Positions 23,900 through 37,065 of a stretch of 64,000 nucleotides of DNA are shown piece after piece. The translations under genes were made by a program, and so were the position numbers. The first letter of the stretch is position 1. Each line of letters opens with the position of its first letter. The notes under the pieces are model-generated. The model did not search any database. It saw nothing but the letters and a program-made list of their open reading frames with translations, and was not told the DNA's origin. The stretch comes from Plasmopara viticola (lineage: Eukaryota; Oomycota; Peronosporomycetes; Peronosporales; Peronosporaceae). Where the stretch lies: the NCBI GenBank assembly GCA_001695595.3, contig MBPM02000041.1, positions 620,001 through 684,000 of the forward strand, in the 5' to 3' direction.

Positions 23900-26724
23900 A
23901 TTTAACGCATCTTTAATTGACGGGGGGGTTACTCTCGTACGTGCAGACTGGGTAGAGATGAATTATAGGGCGGGATGGGCTTACTGTATTACGAGACGTG
24001 CTTCCTGATTATGGTGTTTTGCAGCGGTGTTGTACAGGTTATGTTATCAGTGGTAACTTTCTGGGAATCATTGTGCGTTTATTCGTAGTTATCGTCAAGT
24101 AACCCTTTGAACGCTTGCATAAATTGTATTAGTCAACCCCGTTGTAGCTGACTTGGATTCCTGCCATTTGCTTTGTGCTCTGCAGACTTTCAACTGTGTA
24201 TTCTCAGAATCTTTTGTGCCAATGAAGTAAAGATGCTGTCCTGATGATGATGTGCTCAGTGATAGTCGCCGTAAAGCATAGGGACTAAGACGGAATATGT
24301 TTGACTAAAAATTTGGTGACTTGCTTTAAAAAAAGCAAGCTTATAATTTACCAGCAAAGAAAATTTTCAGCCTGAAATGCAGCTACAGTCGTTCAAACTT
24401 TAAGATCAGTTTGCCGTACCGATCGTCGGATCTGATCCCTTGCTCATTTCCAGAGATTGACAATCAATGCGAGCCTACAGAAACACGAAAAAAAAATGTT
24501 TTGTCGAGCTACGAGCCAAAAGAAAGAAGATTTTTTCTTAAAGCGACTAAAACAGCATACGATGGAATAGTGATCGGTCTATTCCCTTCGTCAGTATCTG
24601 AACAAGGCCTAGCATATAGTTTTCGATGCGTGGCTGCGTTGTAAAGTCGCATTTTATCCTACACTTAGACTACTATCTGTATGTAAAGTAAGAAATCGCC
24701 CCACAACAATATATTATTTGCTCGCTGGCTAGTATTATTATAAATATAGTACAAACCCTACCTTTTTTAGTGGCATACGAAGCAACTTTCATACGCCCGA
24801 CTTTTTAGTTGCCACTTGTCTACGAACAGCTTTAACATTGCATCCATACAATAACATTATCCAGAGCTTATGCCGAGAGCGGACAGTTGAGCATCCGTGA
24901 TGATAGAGCCCTACCTCGCTACTAAAACAATGTTTCTCAGCTTTAAATAGATAAGTGTTGCGCTTGTTTGAACCTCCTCTGTTGCACCCCTTCGGTGGCC
25001 GTTGAAGCCTTCTGACACTTGAACGACGACAGGCGGTGTGGCCCTTCCTGGTTCAACATATTGGTTTTTCACAGGCGCACATAACGGAGGGGTTTCAAGG
25101 AATTCGCAACGCATTGTGCTGACGCCTTGTAGACCGAATGTATCTTTGCAGTCTCATCGTCTTGAGCGCTTTTAAAGGTCTATCAAAAAGTCTCTATTCG
25201 TTTGAGAAGACTTGACATTTTTAAGCATCTTGGTATATATCGCTTTCCCTTTTGCGTGCAAAAGTGACTGATATATGTAATGATGGCTCGAGATTGAAGC
25301 GTAGGTGCCATCTTTAAGTCGGAGCTGAACGGAAAACGTTAGACGGCAATCGTGGGGAAAGGTCACCGCACACAAAGAAATGCAGCGGCTCCATTACTTG
25401 TGCTGACGGCCGAACATATCGTTTCTTGTCGAAAACGAGGACGTTTTGAGGCAAGACAAGAATGGTTTTGCGGGTCTTTCTTATCGTAGAAAACGTTTTC
25501 TACCCAAAAGAAGTTTAGATTCGAAGGAATGGAAACTCGATGAAGATTCCTATCGAAAATGTTAGCTTATAGGAGCAATCGTCAGCGAGGTACTGATTAT
25601 AGAAGACCTCTTGATTCTCGAAGCATGGCGTGAGAAAAAGCTTTGATGAATAACGATCGCTTCTGACTTCATCTCGAGAGCGTGCCAACCAAGAAGGACA
25701 CCGCTGCAGAGACCACGGTATGGGCAATGATACCACAAAGTCGGTTGCGCCCCTGCTCTACTATAAAGAGAATTCGCCATTACTTAGACTTTTTCTAGCT
25801 CACATTTTAAGAAGGAAAGAAAAGTGTGCCTAACGGAAAACTGCTTACAAGAGTATAGAGACCACCGTAGAACCTACATTTATGTTACAAGCAATGACCT
25901 AAGTCACTTTCTGTTAAAGCTAGTGATCGTCGTTCAATGGCATGTCTCTCTCCTAAGTCGTCAGATTAGCTACTTACAATGCCATGGAGTAATGAGGGTG
26001 ATAAATAGAGACAAAAGTACACCGTGATAATGTGACGAAACTCGAGGACTTGAGTTCACCCTGAGATTGCAACTCAATTAGTTCCCCTACGATAAAGAAT
26101 AAACGGCACCCTGGCCTCATGGATACACCTGTTGCTGCATCACACGACAACTTTCGCTCGACGATGAGAGTAGTACTCGACCTCAAGTCCAGTAGCGTGT
26201 CCTTTCGAGCGCAAAACGCAAAGCTAAAGGTGTCACATGTTGCCTGGTCCGCCCTGGACGGACTGGCGCCACGTTGGGAGGACAACTGAAAGGCAAGCAC
26301 TCGAGACGTCAGACACCGAAAGGAGCCTCCGAATTAGCAATCGAGCAATATAAGATCGAGCCAATATCGCAGTAAATAGCGCGGCCATTATTGTCTATAG
26401 AAATCCCCACGCAATTCACTCCTTGATCGCCCGATAGCAGGCCTGCTCGCCTTTCTGGTCAGACTAACGGTTCCCTTTACCTCGCTGACCTTCTGACGCC
26501 ATCGAAGCCAGGCGCTAGTAAAAAGGACGCGCGCAACGGATGACGTATGTCAAGTGGAATATTCCGCCTGGCCACGCCTCTTGAGCCAGTCGAAACAGAC
26601 GACACACACCCACACACACAATAGCTCTCGGTGAGCTCGCGAGCTTCACGCTCGTGGACCCACATCTCATTTTCCCCACTCTCGATCAAGAGTACCTCAT
26701 CTACCCACTACATCACGGCCCGTG
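23900..26724. other. intergenic, no gene recognised
   Basis: Between the 5' end of glycosyltransferase B and the Cys/His-finger gene. Frames are short and carry no domain. The last 200 bp become GC-richer, include a CA-repeat (about 26,600-26,620) and probably hold the promoter of the next gene. Confidence 0.45.
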
Positions 26725-27396
26725 ATGTCTTTTCGTACCTTCCTGCCGCTGTCGCAGCCCAGCTTTGTTGAAATGCCCCAGCTCCTTGGTCTCCAGCAGC
26801 CCCCTCCGAAACCCATCAACAAGAGCTCGCTCGACTTTATCCTCTCGAGTGAGCATTCGGCCACCACGATGCCAGTGGTGCTGCCTTCCTTCCCGTGGAC
26901 GTCACCACAACGAGGCTCCTCGAACAAGACGTTCGCGCCCATCTTGGCACCGCCTTCCGGTCCGACCAAGATTGCCAAACGTCGTTCTTTTCATCCTCCC
27001 AGCGTGTCAAAGGGTAGCACGAGCAAGCATGGCGTCGTGCTTGCGAATGGGACAATGATGAAAAAGGGCAGTAAATATTGTATGATTGAGGGCTGTACGA
27101 GCCGCGCCAAGCACGCACGCCGTTGTTGGCGCCACGGTGGCTCGGTCAAGTGCAAAGTGCTCGACTGCACTAACCGTGCCAAGACCAAGGGCGTCTGCTG
27201 GTCCCATGGGGGTGGGACGCTGTGCTCCTTTACGGGGTGTACGACCATTTCCGTCTCGAACGGGGTGTGCTGGGCCCATGGCGGTGGCAAACGGTGCGCC
27301 ATGGACGGCTGTGCCCGTCCGGCGTACGAGCGGACGAATCACCTGTGCACGCTGCACTTTGAAGAGCACCAAGCGAGACCGCACCAGATTTGCTAA
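26725..27396 (+). CDS. four-finger Cys/His ('WRKY19-like') protein
   Basis: Small putative nuclear zinc-binding protein of a family common in oomycetes and often named WRKY transcription factor 19-like, although no WRKY domain is present. From ATG 26,725 it is 223 aa. Four tandem C-x4-C-x9(11)-C-x2-H units occupy residues 119-137, 143-161, 167-185 and 191-211; three end in CW.HGG. The N-terminal half is Pro/Ser-rich and low in complexity, with a basic patch KIAKRR near residue 83 that could be a nuclear signal. The fourth unit has two extra residues and ends CTLH, without HGG. Intronless. DNA or RNA binding is inferred from the finger pattern only. Confidence 0.85.
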   Translation: MSFRTFLPLSQPSFVEMPQLLGLQQPPPKPINKSSLDFILSSEHSATTMPVVLPSFPWTSPQRGSSNKTFAPILAPPSGPTKIAKRRSFHPPSVSKGSTSKHGVVLANGTMMKKGSKYCMIEGCTSRAKHARRCWRHGGSVKCKVLDCTNRAKTKGVCWSHGGGTLCSFTGCTTISVSNGVCWAHGGGKRCAMDGCARPAYERTNHLCTLHFEEHQARPHQIC

Positions 27397-28332
27397 AAGG
27401 CAAGAGTTGCCCCAATTAGGGCGAAGTTGCCATTAATTTAGAACGTAGTAGCTACACCAGGACGACGCGATCACTTGTCGACACTTTCGTGAGGAGAGAA
27501 ATGTATAAACAGTTGCACAGAACAATCATCGTGCGTTAATGCATCGTGTTGGTCTTTCGATTATTTCGCGCTCAAGTCTTTGCATATATCGATGAAGCAA
27601 AGTGGATTACGATCTAGCCCTTGTACTCAGCCCCAATACTTTACCCTTATTAAATCGCTGACCTTGTCCAACGTAAGCTTGATGGATACTTGTCGTTAAA
27701 GCGACAACGTGCTTATGGTTTAAGAGCAGAGCATTGATTGGTGCAGAGTAGACACTATCCATTTTCTTGCCAATCGTCCAAGCAAGATCGTTAAACAGTA
27801 CCTATGAGTTACGAGCGAACGGGATTTGAGAAAATCGTCATTCACCCCACCGGATCCCCACCGTCAATATTTCGTAAATATTTTTTTACAATGCTTGAGT
27901 CGATGATTGCTCTCGTCGACGATCACCAGTAAACATGCTCGGAACTTTGCATTCGCGAGCTGAGAAGAATCTTTATTGGTGTTGTGAAGAATGAGAAATA
28001 GGATCGCCGAATTTCTGTACTCGGATTGTAGCCGACGATAAAATTTTGTCTTGCAAATTTTTATGATTTAACTTGAGTATGGTGAGAGGGAAAGACGATC
28101 GTCGAGGTCCCACCACTGCCATTCAAATTTTGTGCAAACAAGCGCATCTCGTTTTGCGGTAATTGGTCTGAGATACGGCAACTGTAGGGGAAGGTTTGAC
28201 TTTTCGTGGAAGGTACTACTTTGACACACCGCATCATCTTGCCCTACTATCGCAACCTTCTCTTTACTTTCTCTAATACTTGTCTTGAAACTAAAGAACA
28301 CGGTGGCGGAAATTATACTATTCTCCTGCTCG
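27397..28332. other. intergenic, nothing recognised
   Basis: AT-rich spacer between the convergent 3' ends of the Cys/His-finger gene and the NmrA-like gene. No coding signal is seen. Confidence 0.5.
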
Positions 28333-29295
28333 TTAAGCCTCGGGCTTAGGAAAGTCCTTTTGGTACTTGAGTAGATACTCTTGATAGCGAGCAGGTTTGC
28401 GGCCCGTCAATCTCTCGACAGTGTCGGACACTGAGTTCATCGAGCCATTCGCGAGCATGACCCCGCAGCAAATGACGTCTTCGATGCACAATTTCATGGG
28501 CAGCCGCGAGAAATCACCCGTTGCCATATCCGTAGGAAGGTTGCGATCTAGCCACCACTTGCGCAATTCCGCATCCGGCATGTCGACGTATTCGCCCGGA
28601 AACCCAGTTTGCTGACACATCCACTCCATCACGTCCTTTGGGTGCACGACCTCGGGCCCAGTGACGTCATACACCGTGTTGGGCTCCCCGCCACCCAAGA
28701 GGAGCGTCGCATACACACGGCTGCAGTCCTCACGCGCAACGAACGCCCCCGGCACGCCGTGGGTGTTGGCCAACCACTTGTTGCCGCAAAAGTGCCACGA
28801 CGGGGCAAATAGATTGGGAATATTGTCCATGTAGAGCCAATTGCGCTGAATGTTATAGGCCAGACCAGACGCTTTGATAGTCTTTTCGACAAAAGTGTAG
28901 TCGCGCGGAAGGAATGGAATCTCGAGTTCGTGCTCGGCCTCCCAGCCACCACCGACGAACGAGCTAAAGCACACGCGCTTGACACCGACGGCCTTGGCAG
29001 CTTCACACACGTTTCGGGATTGGATCCGACGACCGCTGCCAAATTTCCACGTCATGATGAACCCCACGGCGTCAGCGCCTTGGAAAGCGTGTTTCATACT
29101 CGCAAGATCGTCGTAACTGGCTGCAACGACCTGCGCGCCCTTGGCACACCATTTGGCGACCACATCGGTGGGAATCGACTCGAGTTTGCTGCTCGTGATG
29201 ACGAGCTCGTCTCCTGGTTGCAAGATCTCGAGAGCGTAGTCGGCCGCGACGCGACCGAGAAAGCCACTGGCCCCCGTGAGGACAAACTTGGTCAT
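28333..29295 (-). CDS. NmrA-like NAD(P)-binding oxidoreductase (quinone reductase type)
   Basis: Single-exon 320-aa protein of the atypical short-chain dehydrogenase group. Residues 4-14 (FVLTGASGFLG) form the first strand and the GxxGxxG dinucleotide loop of a Rossmann fold. The middle (VKRVCFSSF near residue 105, then PRDYTFVEKTIKASGLAYNI) follows the NmrA/quinone oxidoreductase 2 pattern, in which a 'vEk.ikaSGl.YTi' segment replaces the classic SDR Tyr-x3-Lys. The C-terminal third matches the family's substrate-cap region, including EVVHPKDVMEWM. Length fits family members (about 280-330 aa). Likely a soluble NAD(P)H-dependent reductase or a redox-sensing protein; the substrate cannot be read from sequence. 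Confidence 0.87.
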   Translation of the reverse strand: MTKFVLTGASGFLGRVAADYALEILQPGDELVITSSKLESIPTDVVAKWCAKGAQVVAASYDDLASMKHAFQGADAVGFIMTWKFGSGRRIQSRNVCEAAKAVGVKRVCFSSFVGGGWEAEHELEIPFLPRDYTFVEKTIKASGLAYNIQRNWLYMDNIPNLFAPSWHFCGNKWLANTHGVPGAFVAREDCSRVYATLLLGGGEPNTVYDVTGPEVVHPKDVMEWMCQQTGFPGEYVDMPDAELRKWWLDRNLPTDMATGDFSRLPMKLCIEDVICCGVMLANGSMNSVSDTVERLTGRKPARYQEYLLKYQKDFPKPEA

Positions 29296-32200
29296 GGCGT
29301 ACGAGTCAAGGGGTGAGATGAAAAGTGAGCTGGACGCAAGTCATGGGGTACTCACTGGCCCGATCGCTCAAGAGACCAATGAAGGGGTCCATTCCCGCGG
29401 TACCTGCATTCGTGCTTTTTGCGTCCTCTCGTCATGTATGCGACGCTTGTAGTAATAATATGACGTGCTCGTTCTGATATCAACTACTACGAAGTAATCG
29501 GATGGCGTGATGCTTTTTGCAGAGATCTGCTAACAATACTTTGACGCTAGACCATTGCCGGCTTACTGTGGCCAAATTGGCAGCTACCTGATAATTTGAC
29601 TTGCATGCTTAGAATTTCAAGCTTTCTTTGCGTCTAATTTTACTCGATCTTGGAGCAAACGACAGAATAGTAGTGCCCCTACCATGTTGTCGGTTGAATT
29701 GCTATAAGTACTATAGTATTATGCTAGTACCTATACTGTATTATTTGCCAGCGTCAAATTCCACCAAGTGCTCAAGAAATAAAAATTACTATGCGTTACT
29801 GCTCAGTCTATGTTGGAGGTTAGCGATGTGCGATGTGTTATACTGTTATCTTACGCGTTCTTTTAGCCGAAAGATCACTCATATGCGCGTGACCATCTTG
29901 GATGTTTGTGCTAGCCATAGATTACTGTGATGTGCTGCACACGCCTATAGCCATTCCTTTGTGCTGCAAATGGTCGTCTTCAGTCTCCTACACGTGTGAC
30001 GCAGGTGTGCAGGTGTGGCTACGGGTCTGTTTGATTTTATTGCAAGGTAAGCAATCAAGATGCGCCAAAATGTAGCTGTCGTCAGCGCTTGCGAAAGCTT
30101 TCTAGGTGAGCTTTTTCTTACGATCTCGCGTTAAAGGCAGCCTCTATCTAGAGTCTCCCCTCCTTTATTATAGAGTTTGGTAGACCTCATCTTTCACGCG
30201 CGTCGAGGATGCATAGAAGCTCTACAAAAAGGTCTGGTGGTGGCATAAAAAACGTGGCCGAAAAAGCCTTTTGAACTTTCTCCGAAGCTGCCAGACAAGA
30301 CTGAAGCTATTAGGTTTGGAAAGAAAAATTCGGAAGATCCACACGTGATCGTGGGTACAGGGACTCTCGTTTCTGTTGCTGGCATTATGAAGTAAATGTG
30401 CTCGTAGAGCCTAACATATGGCTAAGTGGGTGAGCATCCGACGTTGCCGCAAGACAATACATTCTAGTCATAAATATAAATTACATTATATTTTTCGACA
30501 TTTCCAATCCTAAAAAACAATTACGTATCTTATAAGGATGTAATTATTGCTGTTTTTCCACTTATATACTTAGATTCGAATACTTTGCTTACAAAACCAT
30601 TATATATATAAGTGTTACCATATAATCTTGTATTGAGTTTACATTTCTAAAAGTGTCAAAGTTTCTTGAAGTCATTAAAAAATTGTTTGAACATTGCTTT
30701 TGAGGCACAAGATCCCAAGGGTTTTGTCTGGGATAGAGCAGCTCGACATCATTATAATCTGGTACTTGACCACGCCCACGTTGTGTTATCCGAGCCTTAA
30801 GCTAAGCGTTAATCAAATAAAGCTATGCACGCACCGTGGCACAAACACATGATTATTTGTTTGATCATGTACATAAAGGGCTGTGTCATGACAAAAAATC
30901 TCAAAGTTCAGGCGGCGTATAAGCCTTAAAAGTAAAACTCGCGTCCCGACTGTCAAAGCGAAAGTGTATAATTATAAAGAGCCACTTCACCTTTCGCTAC
31001 GTGAGGTGAGGCGACTGGGTCGCAGTGCGTATCAACGCATGATCTATTTCGATCGCGAAGGGTTAAAAGCGTAGCATATAACCGCTAAATTTAACGAGGG
31101 TATACTGATTCACAAGTAGCTCTTTGACATTATACAATCAAAGTTCTCGGCAACTGGGAATCCAGCGCGATCGACGAATCGCGCGCTCAATGTCCGCTTG
31201 GAACAGTGGAGTGACAATAGCAAAATCCGATGCGTCATAGACGGTCGGTAGGTAACGGCAATCGCCTTGTAGTGATGAATTTTGTACGCACATTCTGTTT
31301 CATCTTAAAGGGATTGGAAGATGGCCAAGCCATCTCCGCATAAACAAAATTAACTTACGTAGCTTTCTAAAGTGGTTCTAATTCAATGGAACTGGCCAGT
31401 TCACAGTGTAGCGGGAAATCCATGCTTTTTGATAACGCACTATCAAAAAACTCAAGTCGCCGAACATACACTTATCGTAAATTTTGGTAATGTGCATGCA
31501 CCCAAGACACGACTATGGACAAACTCTAATCAAGTTTTGTACATGCACAGGCTTTTTGGGTCTAAACAACTGCTACCTCGACGATCGAACTTCGCAGGCG
31601 CATATGAAAGCCCTGAGAACATGACCAAGAACTCTCGGACGTACCACTTGGAGTGTTGACCGCGATCAATGTGATGTCACGCTCTCGTTACACAAAGGGG
31701 GTGGTCATACACCACATTCTGGTATTACTTTACCAAAATAATAATGCGAATCTCATTACTGAGCTCACACTTCGTGCACCAAAAGTCATTTGTGACCGAT
31801 TCATCTATCGATGATGAGGCAATGATCTCAGGCTAAACTTGCTTTCGAACGCACCAATGTTTGTATATTTCAAGGCTGTATAGCCTAGCATCAATGTCAT
31901 TTACCCATTAAAGACTAAAGGCTGCTAACCCAAGTCAAGACGGTCTACACTCCTCGACTAGCGCGCCATGCGTATCCATCTTTATCTTGACAAGTTGGAG
32001 TGTGACTAGGACTCTAAGTGACGTTTTCATTTCGACGCAAATGCGCATTAAGGAATCGACGTCCATATTGACATTCAGCAAAAAAACCTGATCAGCAAAA
32101 AATTTGTCAGTTCACATGCATTGAAAAGGCCTTGCCCCAAGAACCTGGATCTCGTACAATTATGTCACGCCACGCATACAATAAGCGCCTTCCACGACGA

Positions 32201-32995
32201 TAATCGCTTAAGATGTTGCGTGCCACGTATCAAGCTGCGCTCTTGAAGTCTTAATTTATCATATTCTGCTTGATATGCAGTAGAGCTCTTTACGACGAGC
32301 GTTGCTCTGTGGAGATTCAAGTGCACTGGCAGCACCTCGCCCTAAATACCCTTACTCAAACCCAACCACGTATTCGCAGCATCCAGCGAGTGCTGTGTCT
32401 TACAAGCACCAGTCAGTGGTTAATGTGCCACACTATGCGCAGAAATGGACTTTTACTGACTTGTTTAAGAATAAACCGATTGTCACCTGTGACACGCAGC
32501 GAAGGTTTTGCTTAAGGTTTGCCGACAAATAGTAGAGCTTTGTCCATACTGCCTTGACTCAGCACCAACAATGTCATCACCGACGTGCAGAAAATTCCTC
32601 TTCTTGCGAGCACCAATCTGTGACAAACGCGCCGCAACACGCCCCGGGCCTATTTATTAGTATCCATTTCTGATATTTTAATGTCCGATACGTCGATCAA
32701 TCGGTCTAGTGCCCGCGTCTATAGCGTTCGTTGGCTTTCCAACAAATATACGATCCTGACTCACCGAATGTCGACTGGGAGTCTTGACCTTCAACCAGCT
32801 TGCGGCTTGTGGCACCCAGAACAAATAAACATCTCGTATCGAGGTTTAAGATTGAGTAGGTTTTGATACTTTCCAGAAGGCAAGGAGCTTCATGCCTAGA
32901 CCTCATGATCGGGCAGTTCAGATCCCTTCATATATGCCTCAATCGCCGACAAGATTGGTTTGCATTATCGTGCTATTAAGTTTGGAGCACTTAGA

Positions 32996-33277
32996 AGCTA
33001 AGTTCAGTCGACATTTGATTTTCCTCTGAGATTAGCAATAACTTAATTTCCACCACATTGACTCTCACTTAGTGGGTGTTGGTATTTTCTGCAATATATC
33101 TACAGACTTGTTGACCGTGGGGTTCTATTTTTCTAAAGCTAAGTTCAGACGGCCTTTGATTCCCCTTTGAGATTAAAAATAACTTATTCTCCATCACACT
33201 GCTTCTCACTTACTAGGTGTTGGTATTTTCTGCAAAATATCTTTGGACTTGTTGACCGTGGGATTCTGGTCTATTAA
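32996..33277 (+). repeat. 141-bp imperfect tandem duplication
   Basis: AGCTAAGTTCAG opens both units, at 32,996 and 33,137. They share GTGTTGGTATTTTCTGCAA and CTTGTTGACCGTGGG at the same spacing. Identity is about 80-85 per cent by eye, so the duplication is not recent. No coding frame. Confidence 0.8.
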
Positions 33278-36200
33278 ATCTCAGAGCGTTGAAGATCCCA
33301 ACTATATTGGCGGCTTACCCGACAGGTGGAACACGCAAGGTTGTTTATTTTGCTGGCACGTAATTAAGGGGCCTACCTCTCCATCATCAGCATATCTGAA
33401 TTTGTAAAAACCGGACCTCTCAATAGGCTCTGTCTTTTCTTGGCTCTTCCTACTGAGAGTAGAGTTGGCGATTCCACGACCCCATCAAAAAGATATGAAC
33501 AAAAACACTTTCTACGGGCCGAGCCGGTGCACCGTCCGTCCATAAAGATGGAATATCATCTTCTTTGAAAAAGGGTTGATTATCAGCCCAGCCGGCAAAG
33601 TTCTTCTGACAACGCAAGTGACGTACGACATACACGGTGCATTTTTGCTTACGCAAGCACGTGTTCGAAAAAATATCATCTTGAGAGACGAAAAGAATTT
33701 GGCTGCACAGGTAGCCTTGTCCTAATTTTAAGAAGTGTTTTAGACCCGTATTAATAATGCGGCCGTACTGCGTCTACCCAAGACTTCTCGCTCAGTTTCG
33801 TGCAATTCCTTTATTATCATCGCTGGCTCAAAGCCATTTCCGTAGGCAACGTTGCTTTGTACGCCTGCAATGCTATGTTTGGATGCTGCATGTGGGCTGT
33901 GTGGTACAACACGTGATAATTGTCACAGTGTAATGAGCGATGTCCAGGGGCAAGCAAATAAAACTTTTATGTCTTATTCGGACCTAAAAATGTCACTTCA
34001 AATCGTGACAATCACCGTCGGCGTAAGGTCAATCTATAAAGCTCCCTCTTGTGCCGTTTGCAGTGTATTAGCCTGCTTCAAGTCTAATTTTGGCTTAAAA
34101 ATGTCACTATGCTTGCTTCAGTCCATATCAAAATTGAATATTGCGAGCTTTGATTGACACAAATGTTTATTAGCTTACTTGTAATACAGAGTACATTATC
34201 AAGCGCAGCGTAAATTCGGCAGATTCGCTGGCCCAGACCCATGGCTACATTGCATTTACGCTTTCGTAGTGGACAAAGCGTAATGTCTTCACGGTTTAAC
34301 ATTGCCTTATATAATTATGTACAACTCATATTACTTTACACGCCGCCGCTACTAAAGACCGTACGAAAACGACGCTATGACTAGCGGTCACCGAATAAAG
34401 TGAGGCACAACAACAGACTGTACGTCATTAGCAATAGTCCTGATAGACCATTATCCTTCATGTTTACGGTGCAATGAACTAAGCCTGCTTCTTTATCACA
34501 CATAACAATGATGTGAGCTTAGAATTTAATAAATTTATTTGACTAAGCACATTTACGTCTTATATCCCATGCTCAGAACACTTACCGTTTTGTGATGAGA
34601 TTGAACCATAGTACGATGTTATACTTTAGCGGAAGCATATTGACATATTTGATAAAAAGTCCGCATGTGTTAATATATTGTTATTTCACCTTCTAATTAT
34701 TAACGTGTGGCGAAGAACCGCAAAGTTAGGTGCAAATGGCAAAGTGCACAAATCGTTTTACTTTTGTGATGTTCGCTTTCTCAATATAACGAGCTCAAAG
34801 TCATCGTCGACATATCTCAATACGGCGTCGTCAAACCTATTCCAACAAGCAGTATGAATATCAAGACGAAATCGTGGACGACCGAGATCTTAGTTTTATT
34901 TTTCTCGTGCAATATTTAGTCTTTTTACGCTTTCAAAACCCTTTTTGCTGTGATCTATTAGCATGTGATATAATCTTATCCACGAAAGATGGTGAACTAT
35001 GCCTGAGTAGGCTGAAACTAGGTGAATTCTGGTGAAAGCTCGTATCGATATGACGTGCAAATCGATCGTTGACTTTGTATTTGGGGGCAAAAGACTATTT
35101 AAACCAACTAGTAGCTGGTTCCCCCTTATATTCCCATCAGATTTGCACGAGACGCCATTGGACTGGCGACGGTGCTTGGCCGTGTTCGCGTGTACAAAAG
35201 TCACGATATCTGGGCGAACAATGCATATTTTGAAGCGCTGAGACGTCATACAGCTGCAACTTAGTATTTATTTCTTTGTAGACGTGGTAAGACGCAATAG
35301 ATCTATAGCTTTGGTTATTTATTATCGGGGGTATTCCTTACCATCGAAGACACGTGCACAGAGTGTGTGTGATGCAATCTGCATTATAAAAGAGTTTACT
35401 TTTTTCTGTCTTGCACTTTCTCAACAATGGTGAAGGAAAGTGCTGAGTTCGACGGCATTGTTTTAATGCTACAAATAAAGTAAATTCGTTTTGCTCCGTG
35501 ACAGTTCCAATAGCTTGCATGGCAATAGATCAAACTGGAAAGAGAAATATCTTCCGAGGTGAGCCATCCTGGCTGGCTTGGGCCTTAGCTGGCTTTTCTT
35601 GGGTACCTGAAGGAATGAATTAAAAACGAGAACTGGGGTGACAGAGGCACAAAATCACCTGTCATACAGTGACCTTACGACTATTCAGTGCTTCAAAAAA
35701 GGCATTGTTTACTTTTTATGTCTGTGCACGCTCTTTAAAAGCACCAACCAATGGGCCGCCCGGACGAGTTGAGCCTTGTTCGTTTGCGTCCCTTCTCACC
35801 TTCATGAAACCAACTTGAAATCAAAGATGACGCAGAAATGCTATTGCAGGCATTAATCAGTACAACACAAATTAAAAAATGATAAAAGTGTAGAGCCGAT
35901 GCGGGAGAGACCTTCTCAATCGCTCATAGGCTGCCAAAGTGAGCTGCACTTTTATTTGATGCGAGTAGTGATTTAGCCTTGTAGTTGTTCAGATATAATT
36001 TTAAAGCGTAACTTTGCGAATTATGCGCCTTTCGAATCAACTGTGTGGTCGAAGATCCGTTGCGCAGTATGCTTCCTGAGGTGCCCATTCAAGCCAAAAC
36101 TTTGCGAAGAATGACTATTTAAATGCACTGCGATGTCGCACGCTTTCACATTAGTCCTGTCTATCAATTTAGAACTCTAAATTTTATGATTTTCCGGACA

Positions 36201-36999
36201 CCATGATGTCGTATAGAGGCAAGCACCGCAGTGCTATGACAAGTGCTGTTTATGCTTTCAGGTCCGGCTCTTTATTACGTTGTACTTTGATTTTTTGTGG
36301 CGAAGGGTTTTAACTTAAGAACAAAGTAAGACTACGGCAGTAAGGCAAGGGTTCTTGCAGATAAGACATTTGCAAAGATTTGGCTTAGTTAATTTTAAGC
36401 AGTCGGAAAGCAAGAGATGAGTCTGTTAAACTCGTCAGCGTAGGAGAGTCTGAGAGGCTTGCTATAGCCCTTTTAAGTAAATAGTAAGACATCGTTATTT
36501 TCCCTTCGACATTGAGCTAGTCCTCTATACACAAGACTAGCTCATGCAATTATGACGTCTCGATGTTTTAAAGACGGAAAATTTGAAAGACGAGTCTGCA
36601 ATTCTGCACTGTTTGTGTGTCTATCGAAAAAATAATCTTATGTTAGCAGAATTTATGACATGTAGAAGTTTAAGTGACGAACCCATAATGGCAGGACGAA
36701 AAAATGAATGGAGTACACTGCTACTTCCAGAGTATCCAGGTTAACGATACAGTGACAGTAATTTTATGTGTAGCGCTTTCCGAAAATTTGACCCCATTAT
36801 CACGACTTGCATGACGGACGGCCCGTTATGACGCAGCAAGAGTCACGGGCCCCTATATGTACGAGCTAGGTTTATTCGCCCCGTACATGAAATATACATC
36901 GATCTCATTGTATAACCAGGGTTTTGCAATCTGCACAATATTTAGTTTTGTCTCGAGCTTGAGTGCTACCTGACAAAGCATACTCTTGTAAGGTAGGGT

Positions 37000-37065
37000 C
37001 TTCGTAAACCAAAGTAGCGTCTTGTGTGCTGGCTTCGTAAACCAAAGTAGCGTCTTGTGTGCCGG
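37000..37065 (+). repeat. 33-bp tandem duplication
   Basis: The unit CTTCGTAAACCAAAGTAGCG plus 13 bp occurs twice in a row (37,000-37,032 and 37,033-37,065) with one mismatch. Since 33 is a multiple of three, the overlapping minus-strand frame stays open across it. Confidence 0.85.
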
